A stretch of DNA of 64,000 bases from Streptomyces sp. NBC_00775 (lineage in GTDB: Bacteria; Actinomycetota; Actinomycetes; Streptomycetales; Streptomycetaceae), in assembly GCF_036347135.1 (NCBI RefSeq), contig NZ_CP108938.1, positions 10,850,001 to 10,914,000 on the forward strand. Direction: 5' to 3'. This document shows positions 54,203-62,538 of this stretch, piece by piece (position 1 is the stretch's first letter; each line of letters begins with the position of its first letter). Both the position numbers and the translations under genes were made by a program. The notes below the pieces were generated by a model. The model was not told the DNA's origin, ran no database searches, and saw only the letters and a program-made list of their open reading frames with translations.

Positions 54203-54607
54203 GTGGGCGGTCTCGTGGCGGGCGGGGACGATGCGTCGTGCTCGGTGCACGACCTCGTACAGGAGGCGGTGCTCACGAGCGACCCGATGCGGCACTTCAC
54301 CTGGCGTCGGGACCAACGGCATCGTCCTGGCCTGCAGTTCCTGACCAGCACCGGCCGTCACCACGGCGCGGAGAGCCTGGAGGAGAGCCGGGTGCTGCTG
54401 GCCCTGGACTTCGCCGGCGACGTGGTCGACGTCGTTTCGCAAAGCACCCTTGTTCTCGCCTTGACCAGCCAGATCACACGCCTGAAGAAGCAGCACCGAG
54501 AAGAAGTACAGGCCCTGCGGGACGCATTGGAGCAGGCCCACGGCGAGAACCTCGACCTCCGACGCGAACTCGCACGCCGCGGCGGGCCCACGCCACCCCC
54601 TCAGTGA
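54203..54607 (+). pseudogene. TnsA-like N-terminal fragment fused to a coiled coil
   Basis: On the opposite strand from the C-terminal piece, MRHFTWRRDQRHRPGLQF, STGRHHGAESLEESRVLLAL and DFAGDVVDVVSQ match the N-terminal half of a TnsA-like protein. At about 54448 it joins a coiled coil (SQITRLKKQHREEVQALRDA, LEQAHGENLDLRRELARRG) like the end of DUF6262/TnpC proteins, with a stop at 54607. The frame is open but looks like a recombination product. Confidence 0.6.
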
Positions 54608-55125
54608 CGGCCCATTTGACCAGCCATCCAAGCCGCGTGCTTACGGATTCGGGCCACGTCATCGGGAAAGTAGCTCTCCCAGCCCTCGTCCAAGCGCATC
54701 CAGGCCACCGGCTGCCCGGCCTCCGCGACGAACGGCGTCGCCACATCAAGGACCGCGGCATACGACAACCCCAACGTGACCGGCCAGTCCGGGTGAAACG
54801 AACGAACTGCGACCGCCGCCGGCTCAGACAGCAACTCCGGCTGAAGCCCCGCCTCTTCGAAAAGTTCCCGGCTCGCACCCTCACGCGGTGTCTCTCCGGC
54901 CTCGACCTTTCCACCCGGCGGAACCCAGCCCCGCCAACGGTGCTTCACCAACACCACCCGGGCAAGATCCTCGTCGAATACCCAGACCTCGGCAGCAAGC
55001 GGCTCCATCGGCCCCTGCCTGGCAGAAGCCAGCCACTGGCGAGCCCCGTCGAACTCCGCCACCGCCCGCTGGGAATCAACTACTGCCGCCTCGAAGACCC
55101 GCTCGTCGACCATGTTCCGACTCAT
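54601..55125 (-). CDS. NUDIX hydrolase
   Basis: 174 residues, ATG at 55125. The NUDIX box is GGKVEAGETPREGASRELFE plus EAGL, preceded by WVPPGG, and looks complete. A helical N-terminal extension (residues 1-40, VFEAAVVDSQRAVAEFDGAR) is common in Streptomyces housecleaning or nucleotide-sugar NUDIX proteins. It overlaps the end of the convergent chimeric fragment by seven bases. It is the seventh NUDIX domain in the window and is not part of the 28-35 kb operon. Confidence 0.9.
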   Translation of the reverse strand: MSRNMVDERVFEAAVVDSQRAVAEFDGARQWLASARQGPMEPLAAEVWVFDEDLARVVLVKHRWRGWVPPGGKVEAGETPREGASRELFEEAGLQPELLSEPAAVAVRSFHPDWPVTLGLSYAAVLDVATPFVAEAGQPVAWMRLDEGWESYFPDDVARIRKHAAWMAGQMGRH

Positions 55126-55200
55126 CGGGACAACATATGGGGACGCACTGACATCGCAGCTCTGTCACTTCAATCTCATGAACGTCACACGCTGCGGTGA

Positions 55201-55677
<477 letters not shown>

Positions 55678-55698
55678 ACCTGCGGGTTCACCCCACTC

Positions 55699-55732
55699 GG
55701 CCGGGTCGAGGGCTGACGCCCTCGACCCGGCC
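55699..55732. terminator. Perfect 15-bp hairpin
   Basis: GGCCGGGTCGAGGGC and GCCCTCGACCCGGCC pair exactly around TGAC, 22 bases after the IstB stop. A likely terminator for plus-strand transcripts; only AAAAC follows. Confidence 0.65.
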
Positions 55733-55785
55733 AAAACTTCGTACACACCTCTGCACATGAGCCCGTACTTCGCTCTGCAGATGAG

Positions 55786-56124
55786 CTAGTACGCCGACAA
55801 GGGGTGGGCGGAGTAGTCGTCAAGCGCAACACCACCGTGCTCAAGTAGCAGCGCGACCAGTTGGTGAATCTCTGTGGTGCCGTCGATGCGCCCGGAGATG
55901 TCGATCTGCACTGCCCAGCCGGGGTGGTGTCCGACAGCCGCTTCAAGGACTGCAACCTCGTCGGGATCCCAGTCGGAGAAGAGGTGCCCGGATTCCGCAT
56001 CGTCGATGTCGATGTAGAGGTTGCCGTCCAGGCTCCACGGATCACGCTGCTGTGGCAGGTGCTGATTGAGCGAGGCGACGGTCTCAGCTCGCTCACCTGC
56101 AGGGAAGACAAACACGCTGCGCAC
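55786..56124 (-). CDS. Small hypothetical protein
   Basis: 112 residues, ATG at 56124. Acidic and soluble, with NLYIDIDDAESGHLFSDWDP and DEVAVLEAAVGHHPGWAVQI. The pattern, an N-terminal strand then PDEVxxLExAxG, recurs in small actinobacterial proteins of unknown role, some beside toxin systems. No signal peptide. It lies between IS21 and integrase remnants. Confidence 0.6.
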   Translation of the reverse strand: MRSVFVFPAGERAETVASLNQHLPQQRDPWSLDGNLYIDIDDAESGHLFSDWDPDEVAVLEAAVGHHPGWAVQIDISGRIDGTTEIHQLVALLLEHGGVALDDYSAHPLSAY

Positions 56125-56168
56125 GGGGTGGAGCGTAGGCGGTGCAGGTTCGCGGTGACCACGGATAT

Positions 56169-56620
56169 TCAGGGCAGGTGCGGGTCCGTCGACGTAGTGA
56201 TGCGGACGGCGACGTCAGCGAAGGTAGTCAGGCCGAGGTCGACGGCGGTGCGCCGGCGGTTGTCGAGCTGGGCGAGTTTGGCGTTTGCAGCAGCCAGGCT
56301 GACCTTGAGCCCCTCGGCCTCGCCGCCCCAGTCTTCGCGTTCAGCCTCGGCGATGCGGGCGATCAGGCTGTCGCAGATGTTGATCAGCCGTGGCCGCTGG
56401 GCCGGGTCTGCCCGTAGTAGCGGGCATCGAATGCAGCCGTGCTCGTGAATGCAGCTGGTGCCGTAGGCTCGCCCACAGTCGCCGAGCGCGACCTTGCGGC
56501 GTTCGAAGTGGCCGAGGAATTCTTCCCATTCCTCGTCCGTCGGGGACCGGTATTCGGTGGAGGGCCGCTGGTCACGGCGGCGGGCGAGGTAGGCACCCCT
56601 AGTTCGCGGTGGCGACCTCG
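56169..56620 (-). pseudogene. Integrase/recombinase, C-terminal fragment
   Basis: The frame has RKVALGDCGRAYGTSCIHEH plus CIRCPLL, a Cys/His cluster, then a coiled-coil end (LIARIAEAEREDWGGEAEGL) to a stop at 56169. This is the tail of Tn554-type tyrosine recombinases, as in the intact one at 13.3 kb. The catalytic domain upstream is missing. Confidence 0.65.
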
Positions 56621-56734
56621 TCTCCAGGGCCTGCGCGCGGATGTAGTTGCGGTCCAGCCGGGCGGCGACGGCGCAGACCATGTGGCTCAGGGTCCCGGGT
56701 AGTATTCCTGCCGCCCGCCAGCGAAGATGCTCGC

Positions 56735-57655
56735 GTGAAGATGCCGATCGGGCGGCCGAGTCTGCGGCCCTACCTGCCGTACAAGCAGCGCCCCGCCACT
56801 GGCAGTGACGGGCTGACCGCACACTTCCTGGGCACCAGCTCGGTGCTGCTGTCGGACGGGCAGACCCGCGTGCTCAGCGACGGGTTCGTCACCCGGCCGG
56901 AGATGCTGCGAGTCGGCGTGGGCAAGATCGCTCCCGACCGCGCGCTGGTCCGGTCCGCCATCGACCGGCTGCACGTGGATGACCTGGCCGCGGTGGTGTG
57001 CGCGCACTCCCACTACGACCACGCCCTGGACGCACCGGTGTGGGCGTTGGAGACCGGCGCGGAGCTGGTCGGCTCGCCGTCCACCGCCAACATCGGGCGC
57101 GGCCTGGGCGTGCCCGAGCCACAGCTGCGGGTGGTCGGCGACGGCGACACCCTCACCTACGGCAGCTTCGAGCTGACGTTTCTGGACTCCGTGCACAGCC
57201 CCGGCGATCGCTACCCCGGCACCGTCGATGAGCCGCTGGTCCCTCCGGCCCGTGCCCGTGCGTGGAAGACCGGCACCGCCTACTCCGTGCTCATCAACCA
57301 CCCCCGCGGGCGTCTGCTGCTGCACGCCAGTGCCAACTGCCGCCCCGGCGCCCTGCGCGGCCGCCACGCCGACGTCATCTACCTGGGCATCGGCAGCCTG
57401 GGCAACCAGACCCCACGGTTCCTGCACACCTACTGGGACGAGGTCGTGCTCGCGACCGGAGCCCAACGGGTCATCCTGGTGCACTGGGACGACTTCTTCA
57501 CCGGCCTCGACCAGCCCCTGCGCCCCATGCCCTACTTGCTCGATCGCCTCGACATCACCATGAGCCGGCTGCTTCCCTTGGCCCGCCGGGACGGCATCGA
57601 CGTCGTCCTGCCCGTCACCTGGCAACCAAGCGAACCACTCATCGGCCTCGGATGA
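56735..57655 (+). CDS. MBL-fold metallo-hydrolase
   Basis: 306 residues from the GTG at 56735 (or the ATG two codons later). The zinc motif HSHYDH is in AAVVCAHSHYDHALDAPVWA. Other metal-fold segments include TAHFLGTSSVLLSDGQTRVL, LDSVHSPGDRYPG and VILVHWDDFFTGLD. It belongs to the lactamase-fold group that includes UlaG-like hydrolases and N-acyl-phosphatidylethanolamine phospholipase D. Substrate unknown. Its N-terminus lies at the break of the integrase remnant, so its original promoter may be lost. Confidence 0.85.
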   Translation: MKMPIGRPSLRPYLPYKQRPATGSDGLTAHFLGTSSVLLSDGQTRVLSDGFVTRPEMLRVGVGKIAPDRALVRSAIDRLHVDDLAAVVCAHSHYDHALDAPVWALETGAELVGSPSTANIGRGLGVPEPQLRVVGDGDTLTYGSFELTFLDSVHSPGDRYPGTVDEPLVPPARARAWKTGTAYSVLINHPRGRLLLHASANCRPGALRGRHADVIYLGIGSLGNQTPRFLHTYWDEVVLATGAQRVILVHWDDFFTGLDQPLRPMPYLLDRLDITMSRLLPLARRDGIDVVLPVTWQPSEPLIGLG

Positions 57656-57838
57656 ACGCGGCGCCTCAGCCTCCTCGTCAGTCGAACTCACCGCTCCTCG
57701 TCGTCCTCGTCGGGCGTGGCCGGGCGGGCCCGGCGCGCCGAGCGGGACGGGGCTTCTGCACGGTGAGCCGCCGGTTCATCTGCCGCCGATCGCTGCGGGG
57801 CGGCACCACGTCCTTCTGGCCGCTCGAGCAGGGTCGGC

Positions 57839-58630
57839 TCAGAACGCTGAGTTGGCGAACCAGCGGTCCAGCAGGGCGGGGTTCCCCTGGCGTTCGAAGC
57901 GGTCGTCCATCGGGTCCAGTCGGCCGTAGAGCAAGAGCAGGAGGTCGGCCGCGGCGCCGCGGAGGGTGGCGTCGACGGCGGTCTCCCGGCCAGGGCCATC
58001 CGTTGCGATGCCGAAGCGGTCCGGCTGAAGACGGACCAGCCAGTCGCCTTCGCCGTCGATGCAGCGGAAGCGGATGGTCTGGCCGGTCCCGCGCAGGTGC
58101 GCCGTGTTCGGCGCGAAGAAGGCCGCAAAAGGCAGGTTGACCAGGAACTCGTCCACACCGTCCACCGCCAGCGCGCGGTCGACCATCGGCCGCCGTCCGA
58201 GGGCGAGCTCGGCGTCCACCCGGTGCACCAGCGTCTCGTACAACATCCGGCGGGCCCAGAACCGGGCGTGCTGGTCGGCCCCCCAGGCCCACATCGGGGT
58301 GTCCGGGGCGGTGGCCGCGAACGCCCCGGCGGCCTCGACCGCGCTCGCGGCCAGCCAGTCGGGATAGTCCTCCGGCCGCGGCGGGAGCTGTAGGTCCACG
58401 TCCCTGCTCGTCGGCGGCTGCTGGATCTCCTTTCGCAACAGCACGGCGAACCAGCGCTGCACACTGCCGGTGTGCTTTACCAGATCGGCCAGGTTCCATC
58501 CGGGACAGGACGGGACAGGGGTCGTCGGATCGGCGCCCTGGACCGCGGCCACGAACGCGGCGGTCTCGGCCGCGACGGACGCCCGGTGGTCGACCGCCGT
58601 CGTGGGATGTGCCGGTCGGTGTGTACTCAT
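57839..58630 (-). CDS. Maleylpyruvate-isomerase-family (DinB-like, mycothiol-type) protein
   Basis: 263 residues, ATG at 58630. Helical DinB-like metal-binding N-domain: VPSCPGWNLADLVKHTGSVQ (His as metal ligand) and WARRMLYETLVHRVDAELAL (two more His/Asp ligands, HRVDAE). The C-terminal domain (GEGDWLVRLQPDRFG, LYGRLDP) is the one found in actinobacterial mycothiol-dependent isomerases. It likely performs a mycothiol-dependent transfer or isomerisation. It lies 28 bases after the SDR gene on the same strand, so the two are probably co-transcribed. Confidence 0.9.
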   Translation of the reverse strand: MSTHRPAHPTTAVDHRASVAAETAAFVAAVQGADPTTPVPSCPGWNLADLVKHTGSVQRWFAVLLRKEIQQPPTSRDVDLQLPPRPEDYPDWLAASAVEAAGAFAATAPDTPMWAWGADQHARFWARRMLYETLVHRVDAELALGRRPMVDRALAVDGVDEFLVNLPFAAFFAPNTAHLRGTGQTIRFRCIDGEGDWLVRLQPDRFGIATDGPGRETAVDATLRGAAADLLLLLYGRLDPMDDRFERQGNPALLDRWFANSAF

Positions 58631-58657
58631 GATTGGTCGTCCTCCTGGGTTGCGGGG

Positions 58658-59518
58658 TCAGGCGACCCAGCTGCCGGTCAGGGCCAGGACGGATGAGCCG
58701 TCGAGGTCGCCGAGCTTGGTGCCGGCGAAGGTGCGGGCCGCCTCCGAGGTCTGGATCCGGAAGGCGGGCCGGTCACCGCTGAGCGCCTCGATGATCGGTG
58801 CGGCGGCGTCCGCCGGGGGCTGTGCGGCGTTGGCGAAAGTGTTCCGGGTCCGCTCGAGGTAGGCGCGCAGAGCGGGCGCGTACGGACCTGCGGCATCGAT
58901 CACGGCCGGATCGAAGCCTACGTTGCTGACGAACTCGCTCGCCACCGCGCCCGGTTCGACCACGGTGACGCTCACTCCGGTGGTCGCGGCGACCGGCGCG
59001 AGCGACTCCATGAAACCCTCGACCGCGAACTTGGCGGCGCAGTACGCCTCATTGAACGGCTGGCCGACGACGCCGCCGACGCTGGTGACGGTCACCACCC
59101 GCCCACCGGTCGCGCGCAGGTGCGGCAGTGCGGCCTTGGTGACGTGCAGCACACCGAAGAAGTTGACCTCCAGTACCTGGCGGACGTCGGTGATCGTCTC
59201 TTGTTCGAGGGTGCCCACGTGCCCGGCCCCCGCGTTGTTGACCACGGCGTCGAGGCGCCCGTGGTCGGCGATCACGCCTGCGACGGCGGCCTCCACGGAG
59301 TCCGGGTCGGTGACGTCCAGCTGCCGTACCTGGATCCGTCCGGCCACTCCGGCCGCGTCGGCGGCGGCGAGCAGGGCATCGGCCCGGGAGGTGTCGCGCA
59401 TGGTCGCGACGGTGTTCCAGCCGGCCTGGGCCGCGGCGACGGCAGCGGCCAGGCCGATGCCCGAGGAGGTGCCGGTGATCAGGACGGTTTTCTCTGGAGC
59501 CGGGGTTCCGGTGGTCAT
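58658..59518 (-). CDS. SDR-family oxidoreductase
   Basis: 286 residues from the ATG at 59518 (GGGAG upstream); a longer start would run into the operator. Cofactor motif LITGTSSGIGLAAAVAAA, VVNNAGAGHVG, catalytic Ser in VTVTSVGGVVG, YxxxK in EAYCAAKFAVEGF. A C-terminal extension (AGPYAPALRAYLERTRNTFA) fits the retinol-dehydrogenase-like subgroup. It is the first gene of a unit with the mycothiol-type protein, divergent from the MarR gene. Confidence 0.92.
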   Translation of the reverse strand: MTTGTPAPEKTVLITGTSSGIGLAAAVAAAQAGWNTVATMRDTSRADALLAAADAAGVAGRIQVRQLDVTDPDSVEAAVAGVIADHGRLDAVVNNAGAGHVGTLEQETITDVRQVLEVNFFGVLHVTKAALPHLRATGGRVVTVTSVGGVVGQPFNEAYCAAKFAVEGFMESLAPVAATTGVSVTVVEPGAVASEFVSNVGFDPAVIDAAGPYAPALRAYLERTRNTFANAAQPPADAAAPIIEALSGDRPAFRIQTSEAARTFAGTKLGDLDGSSVLALTGSWVA

Positions 59519-59535
59519 CTCGGTCTCACTCCCAC

Positions 59536-59575
59536 AATAGTTATGGTTGACCACTAATATGTTCCATAACTATGG
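59536..59575. promoter_or_regulatory. Twin palindromes, probable MarR operator
   Basis: ATAGTTATGG (59537-59546) and its exact reverse complement CCATAACTAT (59564-59573) lie 17 bases apart. Each arm is itself close to the palindrome CCATA-N2-TATGG. They lie between the SDR start (59518) and the MarR start (59620). Confidence 0.7.
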
Positions 59576-59619
59576 TGACCCATATCTGTCACTGTCAAGC
59601 CAATGGCTAGAGTGGAGCG

Positions 59620-60051
59620 ATGTCCTACCGACCGGATGACGTCACCCGCCAGATCGTCGCCCTGTTCGCCGCGATCAACCGCCGGTACGCCCGGGAGTCG
59701 GAACAGGCGGCGGCCGAGCACGAGCTCACCCCGCTGCAGGCCAAGGCGCTGCTCGCGGCAGAGGAGCCGGTACCCATGCGCCGGATCGCCGAGTATCTGC
59801 ACGCCGAGCCGTCCAACGTCACCACGATCATTGACCGCCTGGAGGGTCGCGGACTGGTCGAGCGGCACCCCGCGCCCGACGACCGCCGGGTCAAGCTGGT
59901 CGCCGCCACCGAGACCGGCCTGCGCGTGGCTGCCGATCTGCGGACCCGGATGCCGTTCGCCTCCCGGCCGCTCCACGCCCTGGACGACCGACAGCGCGAG
60001 GCGCTGCGCGACCTGCTCCAACTCGTGGCAGGTTCCGAGTCGCCGAACTGA
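59620..60051 (+). CDS. MarR-family transcriptional regulator
   Basis: 143 residues, ATG at 59620 (GGAG upstream). The winged helix is seen in HELTPLQAKALLAAEEPVPM, IAEYLHAEPSNVTTIIDRLE and the wing HPAPDDRRVKLVAAT. A short helical C-terminus completes the dimer domain. It is divergent from the SDR/mycothiol-type unit and shares the twin palindromes, so it probably represses that unit and itself in response to an electrophile or phenolic ligand. Confidence 0.92.
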   Translation: MSYRPDDVTRQIVALFAAINRRYARESEQAAAEHELTPLQAKALLAAEEPVPMRRIAEYLHAEPSNVTTIIDRLEGRGLVERHPAPDDRRVKLVAATETGLRVAADLRTRMPFASRPLHALDDRQREALRDLLQLVAGSESPN

Positions 60052-60280
60052 CACCGCCCGGCGGCGCGGAGGACGCGGGCAGGGGTGGATCCGACTGAGC
60101 TTGTCCTACGTTTCTAGCGCGGGCCCACGCCGGTCATTCGTAGGATCGGTGAGCCCGAGGACTCCGGGTATGGCAGTGAGCTTGTCGCCGCTCGATGGCT
60201 GAAAAGACTTGGCCGCCCGGAGTCCGTGACGGTCGAAACCGCTCATACGAAAATGAATCGTTCTCGCAGGTGAGGGTGTG

Positions 60281-60577
60281 TCACGTGGCCTCCAGGGACT
60301 GGAGGGTGACCTGGAAGCCGAGGTGGTTGAGCTGGCTGACCAGGCGACGGGTGGCGCGGATCTTGCCGGTGCGTTCCAGGAAGTAGTTGCCGCCGAGGTC
60401 GGCGTAGGGGACGTCGTGGGTGAACATGTGCCAGGCGGCGATGAGGATGGAGTGCTGGAGGGCGACCAGGGCTCGCTTCTTGCCGCGGCGGGCCGCGAGG
60501 CGTCGGAAGCGGGCGGCGAGGTACGTGTCCTCGGCGCGGGTAGCGGAGATGGCGGCCTGCCCGAGGACGCCCTTGAG
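60281..60577 (-). pseudogene. IS110-family transposase, C-terminal fragment
   Basis: A start-less minus-strand frame reads RAEDTYLAARFRRLAARRGK, ALVALQHSILIAAWHMFTHD and ADLGGNYFLERTG, and ends at 60281. This is the end of an IS110/IS1111 transposase (the transposase_20 part). The N-terminal DEDD catalytic half is missing. Confidence 0.72.
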
Positions 60578-60599
60578 TCACGGGTCACCGTCGCGTGCC

Positions 60600-60827
60600 C
60601 GTCCTGAAGTGCTCTTGCCGGCGGACCGCGCCGGCTGCTCAGCATCGCTTCCGCCAGCACCGCCACCCCCGCGGGACGCGCCCGAATTGAGGAGACCCTG
60701 CTGCCCCTCATCGCCTCCGGAGCCCCGATACCCAGCACGGGATGCGACGGCGGCCACACCCTGGCACGCGCTTTCATCGCCGCAACCACCGGTGCCAGCC
60801 TCGGTCAGGTTGTTGCCCGGCGTTGAA
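60600..60827 (+). pseudogene. Unrecognised C-terminal coding fragment
   Basis: A frame without a start reads RIEETLLPLIASGAPIPSTG, HTLARAFIAATTGASLGQVV and ends ARR-stop at 60827. It has good protein composition but no family I recognise. Confidence 0.35.
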
Positions 60828-60948
60828 AATGCGGACGGATGCTGCGTTCACGGTGCCGACGAGCGGTGATGGCGACGCCCCGCCGGTGGGTGTTCCGGCG
60901 GGGCGATCGTCGGCAAGATGTCGTTTTCGTCGGCAAGGTGCCGGTGGT

Positions 60949-61413
60949 TCAAGGCTGCGCGATGCGTGAATCGTCAGGCGGCAGGGCTGTCTGGGACCTG
61001 CCCGCCGTCCTGGCAACTGTGCGATGCAAGGGGAGCAAGAACGCAACGACGAACAAGCCGAAGAGGGTGATGGGCGACAGCCAGCCGAGTCGCGCGGGGT
61101 CATCCTGCAGCCAGTGCCGGTTGCCCCACCAGTTCGCGAAGACGTCCGTCACCATCACGACGCTTGCCAGCCAGACTCCTTCCCGCCGCACGAGTCCCAC
61201 CAGCACGGCAACCAGCGGATCTAGGATCGCCAAGCTCACGAAGAACACCTGCAGGGGAACCTGAGGAAACCACGCATAGGCATGGATGCCGTCACGGACC
61301 AGATCAAGAATGTGGACGTAGGATCCTTCGAGGAATCCGATCAAATACCCCGCGAGAACCCATCTCGCCCACAATGGCTGTCCGCTCCATCGTTCCCGCA
61401 GCTCACACCCCAT
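60949..61413 (-). CDS. Integral membrane protein of unknown function
   Basis: 154 residues, ATG at 61413. Four transmembrane helices are likely: LWARWVLAGYLIGFLEGSYV, PLQVFFVSLAILDPLVAVLV, GVWLASVVMVTDVFANWWG and LFGLFVVAFLLPLHRTVA. Trp-rich loops join them. The helices resemble small Streptomyces membrane proteins of unassigned role. It ends just before the ATPase remnant in the same orientation. Confidence 0.75.
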   Translation of the reverse strand: MGCELRERWSGQPLWARWVLAGYLIGFLEGSYVHILDLVRDGIHAYAWFPQVPLQVFFVSLAILDPLVAVLVGLVRREGVWLASVVMVTDVFANWWGNRHWLQDDPARLGWLSPITLFGLFVVAFLLPLHRTVARTAGRSQTALPPDDSRIAQP

Positions 61414-61422
61414 CCGGCCACC

Positions 61423-61920
61423 CTAATCGCCGACCACCTCGCTCACGGAGGCGCGGGCGGCGGCCTCGTCGACGAGGTTCTTGCCGGTGGCGAACGCGGC
61501 GACGAGGGACTGCAGGGCGAGGTTGTTGACCGCCCGCGGATAGCCGCGCGAGGTGGTGTGGATCAGCGAGAGGGCGTCCTCGGTGAACAGCTGGTCCAGA
61601 CGGCCTGCGATCTTCAGATGGTGGCCGCCGTAGCTGGTCGTCTCGTTCGAGGTCATGCCCGGCATCGTGTAACGCAGGGCGGTCCGCTGCTCGAGGGCCG
61701 CCAGGACGGCCAGATTCATCGTCCGCCTCAAGGTGGGCTGTCCGACGAGCAGGCAGGCCAGCGGCGAGTCCTGGTCCATGCCCTGGTTGGTCAGCATCCG
61801 CACGGTTTCCAGCTGTTCGTAGGACAGCAGATGGGCCTCGTCCAGGACCAGGACGGGGGTGCGTCCGCGCTCTTCTCGCTCGGAGAGCAGGGCCTTGGCG
61901 GTCTGGACGGCCAGACGCGA
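61423..61920 (-). pseudogene. ExeA/TniB-like AAA ATPase, C-terminal fragment
   Basis: The frame reads LAVQTAKALLSEREERGRTP, VLVLDEAHLLSYEQLETVRM (Walker B), MPGMTSNETTSYGGHHL and RAVNNLALQSLVAAFATGKN to the stop at 61423. Walker A is missing. It is about 75-80% identical by eye to the fragment at 18459-18898, in inverted orientation. Confidence 0.8.
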
Positions 61921-62050
61921 GCCCAGTACTCCAGCCGTAGATCGTGATCTCGATGGTGAGGGGCGCCGAGGAGACAGGTGGTCAGTGTCGATCATCTGGA
62001 CGAGATCGACCACGCCACCGAGGGTGTCCGTTCCTTCTCCGCCTACCCGA

Positions 62051-62455
62051 CTACTCAAGTCCACCGAGACGGAGGGCGTCCCTTAATGCGCTGAGCTTCT
62101 CGGTCGTCGCCGGGGTCCGCTCCTTCGCCTGTCCAGCGAGTCGGAGGGCATCCTCAATCTCGTTGAGTTTCGCGTAGGGCAGGGCGCCCGCCCGCTCGAT
62201 CAGGTCATCCCGGGACACGGTGGTCAGCCACGTGCAAGGGGTAAAGCCCGGACATGGGAACGCGAACCGCAGCACGCCTTCAAAGGGCAGTCCTTCCATC
62301 GCGCCTACTGCCACTTCGACGCCCAGACCGCTGATGTCGACGCCCGCCGGAGCCACGACCTGCATCACCCGGATCCCGGACGCGTCGCCTTCCGACAGCA
62401 GTACGACCGGCCGCCGCTCGTCGAACTCGACCCACCAGACTTCGCCACGTTGCAC
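62051..62455 (-). CDS. PemK/MazF-family toxin-like protein
   Basis: 134 residues from a GTG at 62455 (AGGAGG upstream). It opens with the PemK/MazF signature (RGEVWWVEFDERRPVVLLSE), then VMQVVAPAGVDISGLGVEVA and FACTWLTTVS-like strands ending in a helix that contacts the RNA site in the family. The usual partner antitoxin gene is not directly upstream or downstream: IS701 is on one side and the ATPase remnant on the other. It may be an orphan mRNA interferase, or the helical C-terminal extension (residues 95-134) may have a regulatory role. Confidence 0.78.
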   Translation of the reverse strand: MQRGEVWWVEFDERRPVVLLSEGDASGIRVMQVVAPAGVDISGLGVEVAVGAMEGLPFEGVLRFAFPCPGFTPCTWLTTVSRDDLIERAGALPYAKLNEIEDALRLAGQAKERTPATTEKLSALRDALRLGGLE

Positions 62456-62538
62456 ATGTCCTCCTGACACAGGACCGCATGCGGACGCTGCACGACCCTG
62501 ACGCGCTCTGGAGACGGGTGCGGCCACGTTGATCATCG

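Noticed and set aside
54203..54607. A genuine functional gene for the TnsA/coiled-coil frame
   Set aside because: The first half matches only part of TnsA, the second half another family, and the matching TnsA end is on the other strand; it looks like a recombination product.
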